A stretch of DNA of 64,000 bases from Diphasiastrum complanatum (taxonomy: Eukaryota > Streptophyta > Lycopodiopsida > Lycopodiales > Lycopodiaceae), in assembly GCA_029204225.1 (NCBI GenBank), contig CM055100.1:12609040-12673039 (forward strand). The letters run 5' to 3'. The translations under genes were made by a program, and so were the position numbers. This document shows positions 1 to 10,551 of the stretch, piece after piece (positions within the stretch are counted from its first letter, which is position 1; each line of letters begins with the position of its first letter). The notes below the pieces were generated by a model, which worked only from the letters and a program-made list of their open reading frames with translations, had not been told where the DNA came from and did no database searches.

Positions 1-1235
1 GGGTCATTTAGATTCATGACCAAAAGCATTTATGTTATATTGAGGACCTTAGTAATATGTGACCTATATGATAAATCTTTTTCATTGTTGGTGTGTGACC
101 TATATAACCTTATATGAAATCATAGTAATTAGTTGAAATATCATTTAGCATTGTAACAAAGATGTTGATCAATGGTGTGATTTCTTGCATACAAAGCAAC
201 CATAGATAGAAAGGGCAAATGCATATTGCTCGTCATGAGATACCATGGCACACTAGGCCAATTCAAAGAGATTTACCTTGAGATCATCACTCATCTTAGA
301 CAAGAGTTTAAACTGAGAGCTTCGAACATTGACTGCTATGTGGTCTTTAAATTAGTTGAGATAGGCCTGCACGCACTATCTACTGATGTCTAACATTTGT
401 TAGTATGAACCTCATTTTGATTGCTCGTCATGTGTTGCCCCACCCAAGCAATTTTCTTGATAGCAATGTTACTAGAATATTATATTTACATTAAGCATAA
501 GTAGAATATACATGGATTAGATGTTGGCATGTCTTTAACAAATTTTATTATATTTGTTCAGAACATACGGTCTCATAATGATTGCTTATGATGTGGTATA
601 GAGTAGCTGGCTACAGTGTGTATATGTCATCGATGATGTCATCATCATTAGATAGCGATTCATCTCATGATCGCAATAGCAGGTATATATTGTTATTGAT
701 ATTGACATCAATTGCACTTCATTCGTTATTTGAATATGAGTATATAATTTTTCTTGCAAATTTATTCTTACAATGACATTTGATTGGAATTATGAATTCT
801 AGGAAAATTATCGTACTTCCACGTGATTCAGAGAAAGAAAAAAGAATTGAGCTCTATCATAGAAAAAAGGAGCAATCAAGACTAAAGTACAATGAACAAC
901 TATTAACTGGTTCATCTTCAAGCTCTTCTATCAGTCGATGTAGACCGCCTATTGATCCATCACATGTATGTATATTGATTTATGTCATAATTTTTTAGAT
1001 GTAATTTGATTTGCTCTTTGGATATAGTATATTGCTCTTTGGAAAGCCAAGACACCACTCCATCACAAATGAAGTCGAAAATGCATTAGATGTACAAAGA
1101 CTATTTTGTCAATATTTGTCACATGTTACAATATGTCACATGTTAGAATTTGTCAATTTTCACTTGAATGACACTGAAAGAATTTGTGCAATTTGCAATT
1201 GGATAATTGGACCAATTTCAACCAGAATATGATGA
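1..1235. other. unassigned AT-rich DNA
   Basis: No gene is recognised here. Short open frames exist, for example at 582-776 and 780-998; the second contains a serine run and a basic stretch. Neither has a family motif that I can name, and no LTR, PBS or terminal repeat was seen. Confidence 0.5.
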
Positions 1236-1330
1236 GATGATACCATGTACATGCACACAATGCAAAGGCCTTAGGATTCGGACAAGGAGGATTGTCAACA
1301 ATCATATTTGGGCCAATGGAGTGCACACAG
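1236..1330 (+). pseudogene. possible CACTA transposase-associated domain remnant
   Basis: One frame reads a short Cys-rich stretch (IPCTCTQCKG) followed by a basic segment and VNNHIWANG. The pattern C-x-C-x2-C, then V-x2-H about 15 residues on, resembles the plant transposase-associated domain found near the N-terminus of CACTA (En/Spm) proteins. The match is short, no transposase core or CACTA terminal repeat was found nearby, and it could be chance. Confidence 0.2.
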
Positions 1331-1462
1331 AGAATCCAAGAGTACGAGAGATAAACTCTTTAAAGAGTTTTTCAAAAATGCTTTAATCTTTGGCCCTTAT
1401 GACACTTCAAGTATAGTTTGGCCAATAAATATTGAGCGATAGGATGAGTGCCACGATACTTT

Positions 1463-1639
1463 GAAGTTAATCTCTCACTTGCTTCTAAAAGGAAAAATAC
1501 AAATAGAATATTTAGATGAAGTTAATCTCTCACTTGCTTCTAAAAGGAAAAATCCAAATGGAATGATTAGATGAAGTTAATCTCTCACTTGCTTCTAAAA
1601 GAAAAAATCCAAATAGAATGATTAGATGTAGTTAATCTT
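1463..1639. repeat. 55-bp tandem repeat, 3.2 copies
   Basis: A 55-bp unit beginning gaagttaatctctcacttgc starts at 1463, 1518 and 1573, and a partial fourth copy starts at 1628. The copies differ at only a few bases. The array lies about 40 bp before a GA microsatellite. Confidence 0.9.
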
Positions 1640-1678
1640 GATTTCCATATTCAATCACCCATAATAGACTCATTCACG

Positions 1679-1681
<3 letters not shown>

Positions 1682-1760
<79 letters not shown>
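1682..1760. repeat. (GA)n microsatellite
   Basis: About 79 bp of uninterrupted GA dinucleotide. The Ser-Leu open frame on the opposite strand is an artefact of this repeat. Confidence 0.98.
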
Positions 1761-1763
<3 letters not shown>

Positions 1764-1984
1764 ATGAAAGAGCTAAAGGTAACCAACACTCCCAATTCTA
1801 GGAAGGTGTGTAGCCCTTGTTTTTTTCCGTTAAAGACGTGGTTCAAATGTTTTTTGTTGGAAGATGAGTTCCACAAAAAAGCCCAAATGCCGCAGGGAGG
1901 GAGCATGTGGTGACATTCTGGAATAGGATATAATCGTGTGGTTGAGGTTGAAATCGATGTGCAAATCATGTGCATATGGGAAAC

Positions 1985-2560
1985 AACATTGAGAGAAGTT
2001 CAATAAAGGTGGTGTTGCAAGAGCAAAGAACATCCTGGATTTAATCCACATAGATTTATGTGGGCCTATGAGGACCATGCATCTGATTTCTTGAAGAAGA
2101 AATCAGATGCATTTGACAATTTTAAGAGCTTCAAAGCATTGGTCAAAAATCAAACAGGTAGGAAGATGAAATTCCTAAGATCAGATAGTGGAGGTGAGTA
2201 CAAGTCTAATGACTTCAATGATCTTTGTGATCAATGTGGGATTAGAAGACAATTCACGCAAGCTCATACTCTTGCTCTCAATGGTGTAGCTGAGAACAAG
2301 AAATGTACAATTGTGAAAAGTGCTAGATCTATGCTGGCTAAGATGAAACTACCAAAAGATTTTTGGTCAGAAGCATGCAGTACGATAGTCTATCTTCAAA
2401 ATAGAAGTCCTACCATTACCATACCAAAGATAACACCTGAGGAAGCATTCACAAAGAAGAAGCTAAAGGTGAACCACTTGCGAATGTTTGGATGTAAGGC
2501 CTTTGTACACATTTTTAAGGAAGAGAGACATAGTGAAAGCTATCAAGTGTATATTTCTAG
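1985..2560 (+). pseudogene. Ty1/copia integrase, element A (decayed)
   Basis: The frame begins in the link between the integrase zinc finger and the catalytic core (DLIHIDLCGPM, which holds the first catalytic Asp). It then jumps to LRSDSGGEY (second Asp) and NGVAENKK (the Glu, normally followed by R-K-N-R). About 20-25 residues between first Asp and the KKKSDAFDNF segment are missing, so there is an internal deletion. The C-terminal part of the domain (WSEACSTIVYLQNRSP, LRMFGCKAFVHI) is normal for copia. The open frame ends at 2567, and a frame change near 2500-2530 moves into the next segment. The family assignment is firm; the gene is dead. Confidence 0.85.
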
Positions 2561-3486
2561 GATATGATGAACGTGTGAAGGGATATAGATGTTTTCATCC
2601 AGTGGAAAACAAAATTCATGTAAGCCGTGATGTTATCTTTGATGAATCCAAGATGTATAAAGACGAGGATGCTGAGAAGATAGACACATCCAGTGGGAAA
2701 GATGGTATAGTGATGATACCTTCTGATGATGATCCATTCATTGACCTTCCAAGTGATGAACATGAGGATACATTTCAAGATACTACTACTCAACCTCAAG
2801 AGACAGGTTGGAGAGGTAGAGACAAACCTTTTGGTGCAAGAAGGATTGAAGTTGCAGGTGACAAACGCAAGGAGAAGGATGTACCATGTGATACATTTTC
2901 ACTAGGAAGCCGATCACCTGACAGGAAGCCCCCTAAGTGGTTTGAGAGATTGTTGGAGAGCCACGACATGGATGACTTTCCAGGATCATCTAGCCAGGGA
3001 GAGCTACAAAGATCAACAAGAGAGAAGACACAACCTGAAAGGTATGAAGCAAATTATGCTCTCTTATCTAGCATTATTCAAAGCAAAGAACCTTTGACTT
3101 ATGGTGAAGCGAAGGATGATGACATTTGGGTCAAGGCCATGGGAGATGAGATGGAGTCAATTGCTAAGCATAGCACATGGGACTTAGTAGAACCACCGGT
3201 TGGCAAGAAACCCATTGGTTGCAAATGGGTATACATGACTAAGTACCATGCAGATGGAAGTATAGCAAAGCACAAGGCAAGATTGGTGATCAAAGGGTAT
3301 GCACAAAGTAAAGGCATCGACTATGAGGAGACCTTTGCGCCAATATGTAAGTGAAATACTCTATGTCTATTTATTGCTTTAGCTTCACATTTTGGTTGGC
3401 CTTTGCATCAGATGGATGTGAAATCTACTTTTCTAAATGGTGAGTTAGATGAAGAGGTGTTCATGGATCAACCTGAAGGCTTTGTA
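2488..3486 (+). pseudogene. Ty1/copia integrase C-terminus, linker and RT N-terminal half, element A
   Basis: After the frame change the protein reads FLGYDERVKGYRCF and HVSRDVIFDESK, the conserved end of the copia integrase. A variable acidic linker follows, then the RT entrance (KPIGCKWVYMTKYHADG, KARLVIKGYAQ, DYEETFAPI). A stop at 3352-3354 interrupts RT, after which the same frame continues with QMDVKSTFLNGELDEEV, holding the first RT catalytic Asp. A double stop lies just after QPEGF near 3495. Confidence 0.85.
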
Positions 3487-3504
3487 ACGAAGTGATAGGA
3501 AATT

Positions 3505-4293
3505 AAAGTATGTCGTTGAAGAAGGTGCTTTATGGTCTTAAACAGACACCACGTGCATGATATAGCAGGATTGATGCCTACTTTCATTCAAAGGAAATGG
3601 TGAGAACACATTCTGATCCAAATCTATATGTCTTATGCTTTGATGATATGGTTGCTTTGATTGCTCTTTATGTTGATGACTTCATTATTACGGAAAATAA
3701 TCAAGGGATGATAGATAAGATCAAGAAAGACCTCATGAAATAATTCGAGATGGCAGATCTCAGCCTGATGCATTATTGCCTTGGAGTAGAGGTGTGGCAA
3801 AAAGGACACAAAGTGTGTTTAACACAGGTGAAGTATGTCAAAGAGTTGCTACACATGTTTAGGTTGCAGCATTGCAAACCAGTGAATACTCCTATTGACC
3901 CAGGTAAAAAGCTTTCTAAGCATGATGAGTCACAGTCATTTGATGCTACGCTGTATAGGCAGTTAGTAGGGAGCTAGATTTACCTTACCACGACTAGACC
4001 AGATATATGCTATGTTGTTGGCATGAAACAGAAAAATTCCATGACATTACATAGCGACAGTCAGAGTGGCATTCAACTAGCAAAGAGTCCAGTGTTTCAT
4101 GCGAGAACTAAACACATTGAAATTCAGCATCACTTTATACGTGAGAGGCTACTGAGTCGTGAAATTCAGGCTGTTCATTGTAGCACAGAAGAACAACTAG
4201 CTAATATTTTCACTAAGCCACTTGTTAAAGAAACGTTTGGTAAGTTAAGATCAAAGCTTTCTGTACTTATTTTGTTGACTTTAAAGCTATGTA
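3505..4293 (+). pseudogene. Ty1/copia RT C-terminal half and RNase H end, element A
   Basis: Reading resumes with LKKVLYGLKQTPRA, then an in-frame stop, then the YVDD box (LYVDDFIITEN) near 3670-3700. DLSLMHYCLGVEV and RPDIC follow with two more stops (3742 and 3976 areas). After VVG there is a deletion straight into HSDSQSGIQLAKSP, so the first part of RNase H is lost. The end (FHARTKHIEIQHHF, ANIFTKPL) is typical copia RNase H. Stops and deletion make this non-functional. Confidence 0.85.
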
Positions 4294-4323
4294 TATGACT
4301 GTATAAAAAGTAGACTATACTTT

Positions 4324-4606
4324 AAGGGAGAAATTTAGAATTAAAGTAGAATCATTGTGCCACTGTACCGTGGGTCCTATCGGTTGATAAGGATCAGTTG
4401 GCCTCGCCATGAGGCAAGTCGACGAGACACACGTCCCGCCAATGACAATCTAGGTCATGCATGGGTTGTCTGAGTGAACAACTATAAGTATAGTGTAATT
4501 TCATTTTGAGAAATATAGTTGCTTTGTGAGCTTGCTGTGGAGAGTGTTTTCTGTCTGTGTTACTGTGTAGCATGATCTGTGTTCCTTTTCAAAACAAATT
4601 CTAAGT
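4324..4606 (+). repeat. polypurine tract and 3' LTR remnant of element A
   Basis: Just past the RNase H end is a purine run (aagggagaa, 4324-4332) followed by ttagaattaaag, the layout of a polypurine tract and an LTR start. About 270 bp of LTR-like sequence follows before a junction with a family B LTR near 4607. No second copy occurs in the window, so its end is uncertain. Confidence 0.5.
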
Positions 4607-4993
4607 GTTTGGACCTGTTATAAAAGGATATAACTCATGGAGAGAGTGATCTTCTCTCTTCTCTATCTCATTTCATACTTATACATGGTTCTCTTGGATT
4701 CTACTATCCATTGGTGCACTATGCTTGTGATTGCATGCAATTTTGTGTAGCCTTGATTTTTATTTGCTATTTTTGGATCCACATGTGTGAAATACAGTAG
4801 CTTGCTGGTTGTGTATGGACAACAACAATACTTTATCATTTCATTCAAGTTTGATCAAGTTCTATTAGTGTTTGCATCTCATTTTGTGTGTAGATGCTGA
4901 TTTTTCTACATTGGTGAGATTGGTAGTGTATTTCTCTTTCTAACCAAAGATCTTTCAAGTGGATTGGATCTTAATGATCTGAAATCCTTCACA
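4607..4993 (+). repeat. family B copia LTR fragment (5' truncated)
   Basis: This matches the 3' part of the LTRs at 38395-39044, 49621-50265 and (reversed) 24456-25105. Shared landmarks are ggacctgttataaaagg (TATA), the purine/pyrimidine stretch after it, the cacatgtgtgaaatacagtag motif, and the TTCACA end at 4993. About the first 260 bp of the LTR are missing. Confidence 0.85.
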
Positions 4994-5716
4994 ATCATCT
5001 GATGTATGAAATTGTTTTATTCTATTCAAGCTAGAAAGCATTTGTCCACATATTGCTATCATTTCTTGATATGTTTGTGGATTAAAGAGATCAAAATTGA
5101 ATGTGATCAAACCAGATTAAGTACTGTACGGAATTCAGGCTTTTCACACATGTGAAAACCAGTCCACTTCAATTCCCTACTTCTCCTTGTTGTTTGATCC
5201 AAAGATAGTGACATTATAGCTTGTTGGAAAGCTAGAAGTGTCTAGTTTTCATTGGAATTTGTTTCAAATCTTTCTTATGTGCCTATCAAGAGTTATAAGC
5301 TCTTAAAGAGTGGTAGGGAGAGTACTAAAACCCGAGTGGACACCTTGTGATTTGATCAAAATTGTCTGTTTGATTCAAAAGTCATGGTTTTTGTATACCA
5401 ATCTTTCAAACTCAAGATCTAGGCAAAGTTTTGTGTTGATTAACATATTGTGTCATAAAAAAAGTTTGTATTTGAGTCATTTCTTTGACCATTCCACATG
5501 TGTCAAAGAAAGGTAGAACCAAAATTTGCCTATAGTCCATCTTATTTGAGAGGTTGTTCTAGTTTGTATTACATTGGTAAAATATTTAAGATTCATCTCA
5601 AATTCTGTTGCAAGATTTTATATAGAAATTGGTAGTGCACCCTCTTTGTGAGTCCTATAGTGAAAAAAGAAAACAACATTCTTTTTTTGTTCTTTACTAG
5701 AATTTTTCACATTCTA
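4994..5716 (+). other. leader-like region before gag of element P
   Basis: No coding sequence is seen. It contains the CACAYGTG palindrome (tttcacacatgtgaaa near 5137) found in all copia LTRs of this window, so it probably includes part of the LTR and the leader of element P. No clear TGGTATCAGAG primer site was found. Confidence 0.4.
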
Positions 5717-6409
5717 ATGGTATCTATGGGAGGTTATCTCCTTGAAGCTAGTGAAAGACTAAACACCTCCAATTATTCAATCTGGAAGGTTAAAATGGAG
5801 TCTATTCTTATACTCCAAGATGTAATGGACATTGTTCTAGGAACTGAGGAGGAACCTCAAGTACAAGCTGATGTACCAAAATATAAAAAAAGAGTTAGGA
5901 TGGCTCTTCATTTTATAAAACTGAATGTCTCTAATGAGATCTTATGAGAGATTGGATCTTGCACTACTTCCAAAGAATCTTGGGATGCACTCAAGGCTAT
6001 CTATGAAGCTACGAACACTTCTAGAATTCTTAATCTCATGAATCAAATTTTTCAAAGTTTCCAAAGAAGTGAGGAGAGTGCACCTAACTATGTATTGAGG
6101 ATCAAGGATCTTCATAGGGAGCTTGCTTGTATTGGAGTTACAATCAATCAAGATGAGCTAATACAAGTCATTCTTAATGGCTTGAAAGAAGATTATGATA
6201 ACCTTGTTCAATCCTTTGCTATTAAGGAGGAGTTACCCAACTTGGAGGCTCTTCAAGGAATCCTAATTTCCGAGGAAGCAAGACATGAGTACAAACTCTC
6301 AAGGATGAAGAAGCTCAAACATATTGAAGATGGCAAAGCTCTCTTTGTCAAGGACAAGCATAAAGAAAGGAGCAAGAATCAACAAGATCAAGCCTTCAAT
6401 AGACAAAGC
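5717..6409 (+). pseudogene. Ty1/copia Gag, element P
   Basis: The start is placed at 5717 because the conserved copia Gag beginning (GGYLLEASERLNTSNYSIW) follows directly. The UBN2-type Gag runs through MESILILQDVMDIVLG, TNTSRILNLMNQIF, YVLRIKDLHRELA and NGLKEDYDNLVQSFAI, then a Lys-rich tail. One stop codon (TGA, 5945-5947) breaks the frame near residue 77. The CCHC knuckle and protease that should follow are absent: at about 6410 the sequence switches to pol on the opposite strand. Confidence 0.85.
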
Positions 6410-6410
6410 A

Positions 6411-6820
6411 AAGGTTTTTTCATACTAAAGTCCATGGATTTGAGCAAATACCTTTGTACATAATCCTGTCTTATATTTGTTGATTGTGCCATTTTGATTA
6501 TACTGGATTCGAAATACCCATTTGCATCCAATAATGTGCTTTGTTGGATGGAGGATCCACAAGCTCCCATGTGCCATTGGTGATCAATGCATCATATTCT
6601 TGTTTCATTGCTTCAAACCACTCCTTTGAATTGAGTGCATCTTGGACATTACTTGGCTCATCATGTGATATGAAATATGCATAGTTAGTGGAATAAAGAT
6701 CCACTTGCTTGCCCTTGTCAACATATGAAAGCCTCTTAGGCTCGGATCTTTCTCTCAAAGATCTTCTTGAGGTGAATCCTCCTCAAAAGAGATAATGGGT
6801 GGTTCATTTTGAGATGACTT
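6411..6820 (-). pseudogene. inverted copia linker and RT start, element P
   Basis: On the minus strand this reads the pol linker (PPIISFEEDSPQEDL), then RLSYVDKGKQVDL, EWFEAMKQEYDAL and NGTWELVDPP. After a frameshift it continues in RT with CKWVFRIQYNQNGTIN. It lies in reverse between a forward gag and a forward integrase of the same family, so the element has been rearranged. The linker motif DKGKQVDL also occurs in forward orientation near 7215. Confidence 0.8.
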
Positions 6821-7195
6821 GAACTCGGATGTGCACTTTTCATCATCTAAAAGCAAGGGTGGTGCCACTTGCTTTGTTACTTTTATGGATGATTTCACAA
6901 GATACACTTGGTTATATCTTCTTTCTTCTGAAGCTATGGTGTATGATTATTTCCTTGTTTTCAAAGCTTATGTTGAGAAACAATATTCTTTCAAAGTTAA
7001 AGCTTTGAGGTGTGATGGAGGTGGAGAATATATCTCCAATAAATTCCATGACTATTGTGAGCAAGAAGGGATCAAGAGAGGATTCTCTTGTGCTCATTTC
7101 CCTTCACAAAAAGGGGTTGTCGAAAGAAAAAATCGATCCTTATGTGAGTGTGCTAAAGAAATTTGAATTGTAACTATTAACTTCTGGGGAGAAGC
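6819..7195 (+). pseudogene. Ty1/copia integrase core, element P
   Basis: The forward frame holds the first Asp (NSDVHFSSSKSKGG), VTFMDDFTRYTWLYLL, the second Asp (ALRCDGGGEYISNKF) and the Glu (GVVERKNRSLCECA). The spacing between second Asp and Glu is 35 residues, the standard D,D35E. A stop after CAKEI is followed in frame by NFWGEAINCADY, so the domain continued. The HHCC zinc finger is missing upstream, where the inverted piece is joined. Confidence 0.85.
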
Positions 7196-7206
7196 TATAA
7201 ATTGTG

Positions 7207-7600
7207 CAGACTATTGACAAAGGCAAGCAAGTGGATCTTGATTCCACTAACTATGCATATTTCATATCACAAGTCTTTATAAACTTAAGAAAGCACCAAG
7301 ATCATGGTATGCTTAACTCAATTCTTTCCTTGTCTCACTAGGATTTAATCCTAGTGACTATGATCCTTCCTTGTATTCAAGTTTTATGCTAGTGATTTTA
7401 TCATTCTTCTAATTTATCCTTGTATTCAAGTTTTATGCTAGTGATATTATCATTCTTCTAATTTATGTTGATGATATTATCCTCAGTGGAAGTTGTATCA
7501 ATTTATTGAAAAAACTAAAATTGCACTTGGAAATGAATTCAAGATGCAAGATCTTGGAGAATTGCACTTCATCTTAGGCCTAGAGATTGACGTTTGTAGT
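7207..7600 (+). pseudogene. Ty1/copia linker and RT scraps, element P
   Basis: Short coding islands remain: VDKGKQVDLDSTNYAYFIS (linker), a scrap of the RT LKxAPRSWY region, and the YVDD box (LIYVDDIILSG) near 7460-7490, then the ILGLEI region. A ~60-bp stretch (ttgtattcaagttttatgct) is duplicated at about 7370 and 7420. Stops and deletions separate the islands. Confidence 0.75.
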
Positions 7601-8193
7601 GATCAAGCTTCTTCCATGAATCCTCCTTGGTATTCATCTACGACAATCGTTTAGATCTTCCCTGAAGCTCCAATTGAAGGAACTTTGCTATCTCCTATGA
7701 TCCGGACTGCCAATACCCTGTATGGAGTCCTCCTCCTGAGATGCTCTAAAAGATATTTTTCCTGGTGAGAGACACTATCCCATAGCTCCACCGGATCGTG
7801 CATACCTATATCACCCTACCGCTTTGATACCATGTTAAGATCCTGTTAGGTTCTAGTGCGGTATGCAGATCACATCAACTAATCACCATAGACACGCTCA
7901 CAATCTCTCAAAGATGGCACAACAAAAGTTATAGATTACAAAGAAAAAGCTGTACATATACCCAAAGCCCCAACATGCATGGGCTCGACACGTTTCAACA
8001 TACTAATAAGGCACCTGTCTAAGTAAAAGGCCCAACATGGGCTAAAATACTGACAAAAGACCTAGGACATGCCCCTGAGTATAGCATAACGAAACCAAAA
8101 TATACTATATAGGCTAAGTTTCCTACGTGTGGCTACCCGACTAACCCAAGTAGCCGCCTATGGGATGAGTGCCCGACTGATATGTCGATAATA
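7601..8193 (-). repeat. LTR Q fragment with primer-binding site (minus strand)
   Basis: At 7821-7832 gctttgatacca is the reverse complement of TGGTATCAAAGC, the primer-binding site for initiator tRNA-Met. It is followed at 7833 by TGTTAAGATCC, which fits the end of a minus-strand LTR. About 360 bp of LTR remains to 8193, where it is cut at the junction with element C. The 220 bp to the left would be the leader and start of internal sequence; no Gag was recognised there. Confidence 0.55.
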
Positions 8194-8797
8194 AAGTGCC
8201 ACTTGTAAATCCACACCTAAGGTAGGTTACCACGAGTCAAGAGGAGTGGTTGTGTCCATTTGGTAGTGATTCCTACTTTGTAGGATCTAGACCATGATTT
8301 ATGATGAGATTTGTACCTACCATGCACCTACCAAGCATGACTCTTGGATCTAGGCTAGGGTTTTCACATTAGGACAAGAAAGTTGAGTCTATTTCCTTAT
8401 TACATGCTGGATTTTCACATAACTTGGCAAAGGAAGTGTCTTTTACTATGTATTCTCAGTCTCCATAGTGAGAAGATAGAAACCTTTTGGAACCTCAAGG
8501 AGTCACTCAGATTTTCTCTCTATGTATAGTGATTGTGATTGATTCCAATGAAAACCAGCTTTGGCGCACTTCAAACTCTATCTACAGGCTGTACTACAGC
8601 CTGATTTTCACACGTGGAAACTTGAATTATAGTTTTTGATCAATGCTTTGATTGTCTCTACTTGTTTTCTATCAAGCTGCTGAACTAGATCTTGTATTTT
8701 GATGACTAGTATCTAATAGATTGTTTAACAAGCACACAATCAACCTTGTGGATCAATCAAAGATCCATTTGTGGTCCTTAGTACTGTACTTTTCACA
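8194..8797 (+). repeat. 5' LTR of element C (truncated at outer end)
   Basis: Matches 11541-12144 closely from aaagtgccacttgtaaatcc onward and ends TTTCACA at 8797, immediately before the primer-binding site. The first 86 bp present in the 3' LTR are absent; Q sequence lies there instead. Confidence 0.9.
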
Positions 8798-8810
8798 TGG
8801 TATCAGAGCC
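8798..8810 (+). promoter_or_regulatory. primer-binding site, element C
   Basis: TGGTATCAGAGCC directly abuts the LTR end. It is complementary to the 3' end of initiator methionine tRNA, the usual copia primer. Confidence 0.9.
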
Positions 8811-8923
8811 ATGATTGTGGGTGTGGTCTAGGCGGATAGTAGCTAAAAAGGGCTATGCCTTGAGGGGGAGTGTTAGAAAGTGTCAAGGCTATAGCCCTTG
8901 CACAACACTCTTCGAACATAAAT

Positions 8924-8995
8924 GGATGGGTAGCTCAGTGGTAGAGCACTCCACCGAAATTGGGGAGGTCCTAGGTTCAATCCCTAGCCCGACCA
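8924..8995 (+). tRNA. tRNA-like sequence, anticodon GAA (Phe), probably tRNA-derived
   Basis: The 72-nt block folds as a cloverleaf. The 7-bp acceptor stem (8924-8930 with 8988-8994) has one A-A mismatch and one T-G pair. The D stem is GCTC/GAGC, the anticodon stem is 8949-8953 with 8961-8965, and the T stem is CTAGG/CCTAG around TTCAATC. The internal A box (TAGCTCAGTGGTAGAGC) and B box (GGTTCAATCCC) are intact, and a T5 run at 9016-9020 could stop RNA polymerase III. The anticodon position reads GAA. Position 33 is C instead of the nearly invariant T, and there is no close match to plant tRNA-Phe that I recall, so a working tRNA is doubtful. A pol III promoter or SINE-type head is more likely. 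Confidence 0.55.
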
Positions 8996-9014
8996 CACAC
9001 ACCAAGTGTAAAAA

Positions 9015-9020
9015 CTTTTT
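9015..9020 (+). terminator. possible pol III terminator
   Basis: A run of five T lies 20 nt after the tRNA-like cloverleaf and could end a pol III transcript. Confidence 0.35.
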
Positions 9021-9249
9021 ACATAGTATCAAAGCCCAGGACTTGCTACAACCGTATTCAGTTGTGATAGCAAGGGGGAGTTTGCCTTGTCAACTAGTGC
9101 TTGCTTAAGGGGGAGTGTTGGAGGTGTAAGCTGCGCACCAGTCAAAGAGGCTCCAGAATGAAGCAGAGGGCACAGATTGGTGCCGTAAGAAATACAAAGA
9201 TGAGAATGGGCAACTCAAACATTGTTGTAATTAATTAGTTTTGGATTTA

Positions 9250-9560
9250 ATTCATGAGAACTAATTAATCTAGGCTGAATTCAGACTTTCTTAAAGTGAA
9301 AACTAGGTCTAGAAAGTACATCAAAGTGAAAGAGAGAGATAGAGTCATTCTATTGTTGAAAAATAGCCAAGATTGGCAAGATTTGCTTGAGAGTAGTTTT
9401 CACTTCATCTTATCTTCATTCCAGCTTTGTGAGGGAGTGATAGAACTGTGATTACAAGTCCATCTATTGGATTAGAAGTCAACATTTGAAACACTGCAAG
9501 TTAGAAACCTTTGTGAGTTCAAACAAATCTATATCTTGTGTGTAGAATTTCACTAGTAAG
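9250..9560 (+). other. gag leader of element C
   Basis: Non-coding leader that matches the reversed leader of E1 (35654-36100) and E2 (60935-61300), for example at aagtacatcaaagtgaaag and cttcattccagctttgtgag. It leads into the gag ATG at 9561. Confidence 0.7.
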
Positions 9561-10550
9561 ATGGGATCTGCTAGAGCATACCTTCTAGAAGCTAGTGAAA
9601 GGTTAAATTCTACCAATTATGTTATTTGAAAAGTGAGGATGGAGTTACTCATGGTGCTCCAGGACCTTTATGAGTTTCTAATTGATGATGAAGATGAACC
9701 TCTAGGTGCACAAGAGTTAGCTAAATACAAGAGAAGATCTAGGCTTGCACTTCACTGTGTGAAGATGAATGTAAGCAATGATTTGTTGAGAGAAGTATCA
9801 ACTTGTACTAGTGCTAAAGAGGCTTGGGAATATTAAGATCAATCTATGAGTCTAGTAACACTTCGAGGGTACTCATGCTTAGGAATCAGATTCTACAAAG
9901 CCTGAAGAGGAGCGATGAGAGTGCACAAGTTTATGTGCTCAGAATCAAGTCTCTCAATAGGGAGTTAGCTTCCATTGGAGAGAAGATTCAAGATAATGAG
10001 CTTGTTTAGATTGTCCTTAATGGTCTAGGGAGTGACTTTTCAAATTTGGTCCAAAGCTTTGCAATCCAATACACTTTGCCCACTATAGAAAAGCTTCACA
10101 GTGTATTAGTGGCTAAAGAGTGTAGGATGATGCATACCAATGGAATAATGAATGTTATTTCTCTGCAGAATGGTGATGAGAAAGCTAATTTCTCATTCAA
10201 AGGCAAGAAGAAGACCAATGGCAAGAAGAAGCACTTCAAGGAGACCAAGGAGGAGGATGAGGCTTCAAGCTCAAAGTGCAAGATCAAAGACAAGTCCAAG
10301 TACAAATGTTTTCTTCTATGGAAAGAAAGGACATTTTGCATCAGAATGCTTCAAGAAGAAGAAGGCACAAGAGAGCAAACAAAGCAACATTGCACATTAG
10401 GAGGAAGAGGATGAAGAAGAGTCATCCTTGATGGTTTCCAACAAACCACCATCATCCAAGAGCAACACCAATGATTCTTGGTGGATTGATAGTGGGGCTA
10501 GTTCCCACATGACATATCAAAAGGACATTTTCTCCACTTTACTTTCTTAC
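9561..10550 (+). pseudogene. Ty1/copia Gag and protease start, element C
   Basis: The ATG at 9561 begins MGSARAYLLEASERLNSTN, as in E1. Breaks are visible: a TGA after NYVI, a frameshift/stop near 9834 (AWEY), a TAG at 10007-10009 (DNELV), and a frameshift near 10310 just before the CCHC knuckle, which reads F-Y-G-K-K-G-H-F-A-S-E-C in the other frame (the first Cys pair is damaged). The protease motif WWIDSGASSHMTY follows near 10480-10515 and is then cut: after FSTLLSYN the sequence jumps into RT. Gag closely resembles the intact Gag of E1. Confidence 0.85.
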
Positions 10551-10551
10551 A

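Larger units (their letters stand above)
8871..9023 (+). repeat. short LTR-like unit with embedded tRNA-like gene (TRIM-like)
   Basis: The 153-bp block starts TGTTAGAAAG right after a purine tract (gagggggag, 8862-8870). It ends TTTTTACA and is followed by tagtatcaaagcccag, which resembles a primer-binding site. About 90 bp later another purine tract (aagggggag) precedes TGTTGGAGGTG, which may start a second, diverged copy. This is the layout of a TRIM element, whose LTRs are usually 100-250 bp. It sits in the leader of element C, which otherwise matches E2 only before about 8812 and after about 9249. It could instead be a chance arrangement around an inserted tRNA-derived sequence. Confidence 0.5.

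Noticed and set aside
1463-1639. CRISPR-like appearance of the 55-bp repeats
   Set aside because: Contiguous head-to-tail copies with no spacers, in a plant genome; a plain tandem repeat.
1670-1975. Ser-Leu and Arg-Glu rich open frames over GA repeats (also 18315-18574, 29766-29994, 53537-53849)
   Set aside because: They are direct translations of dinucleotide repeats and carry no independent coding signal.
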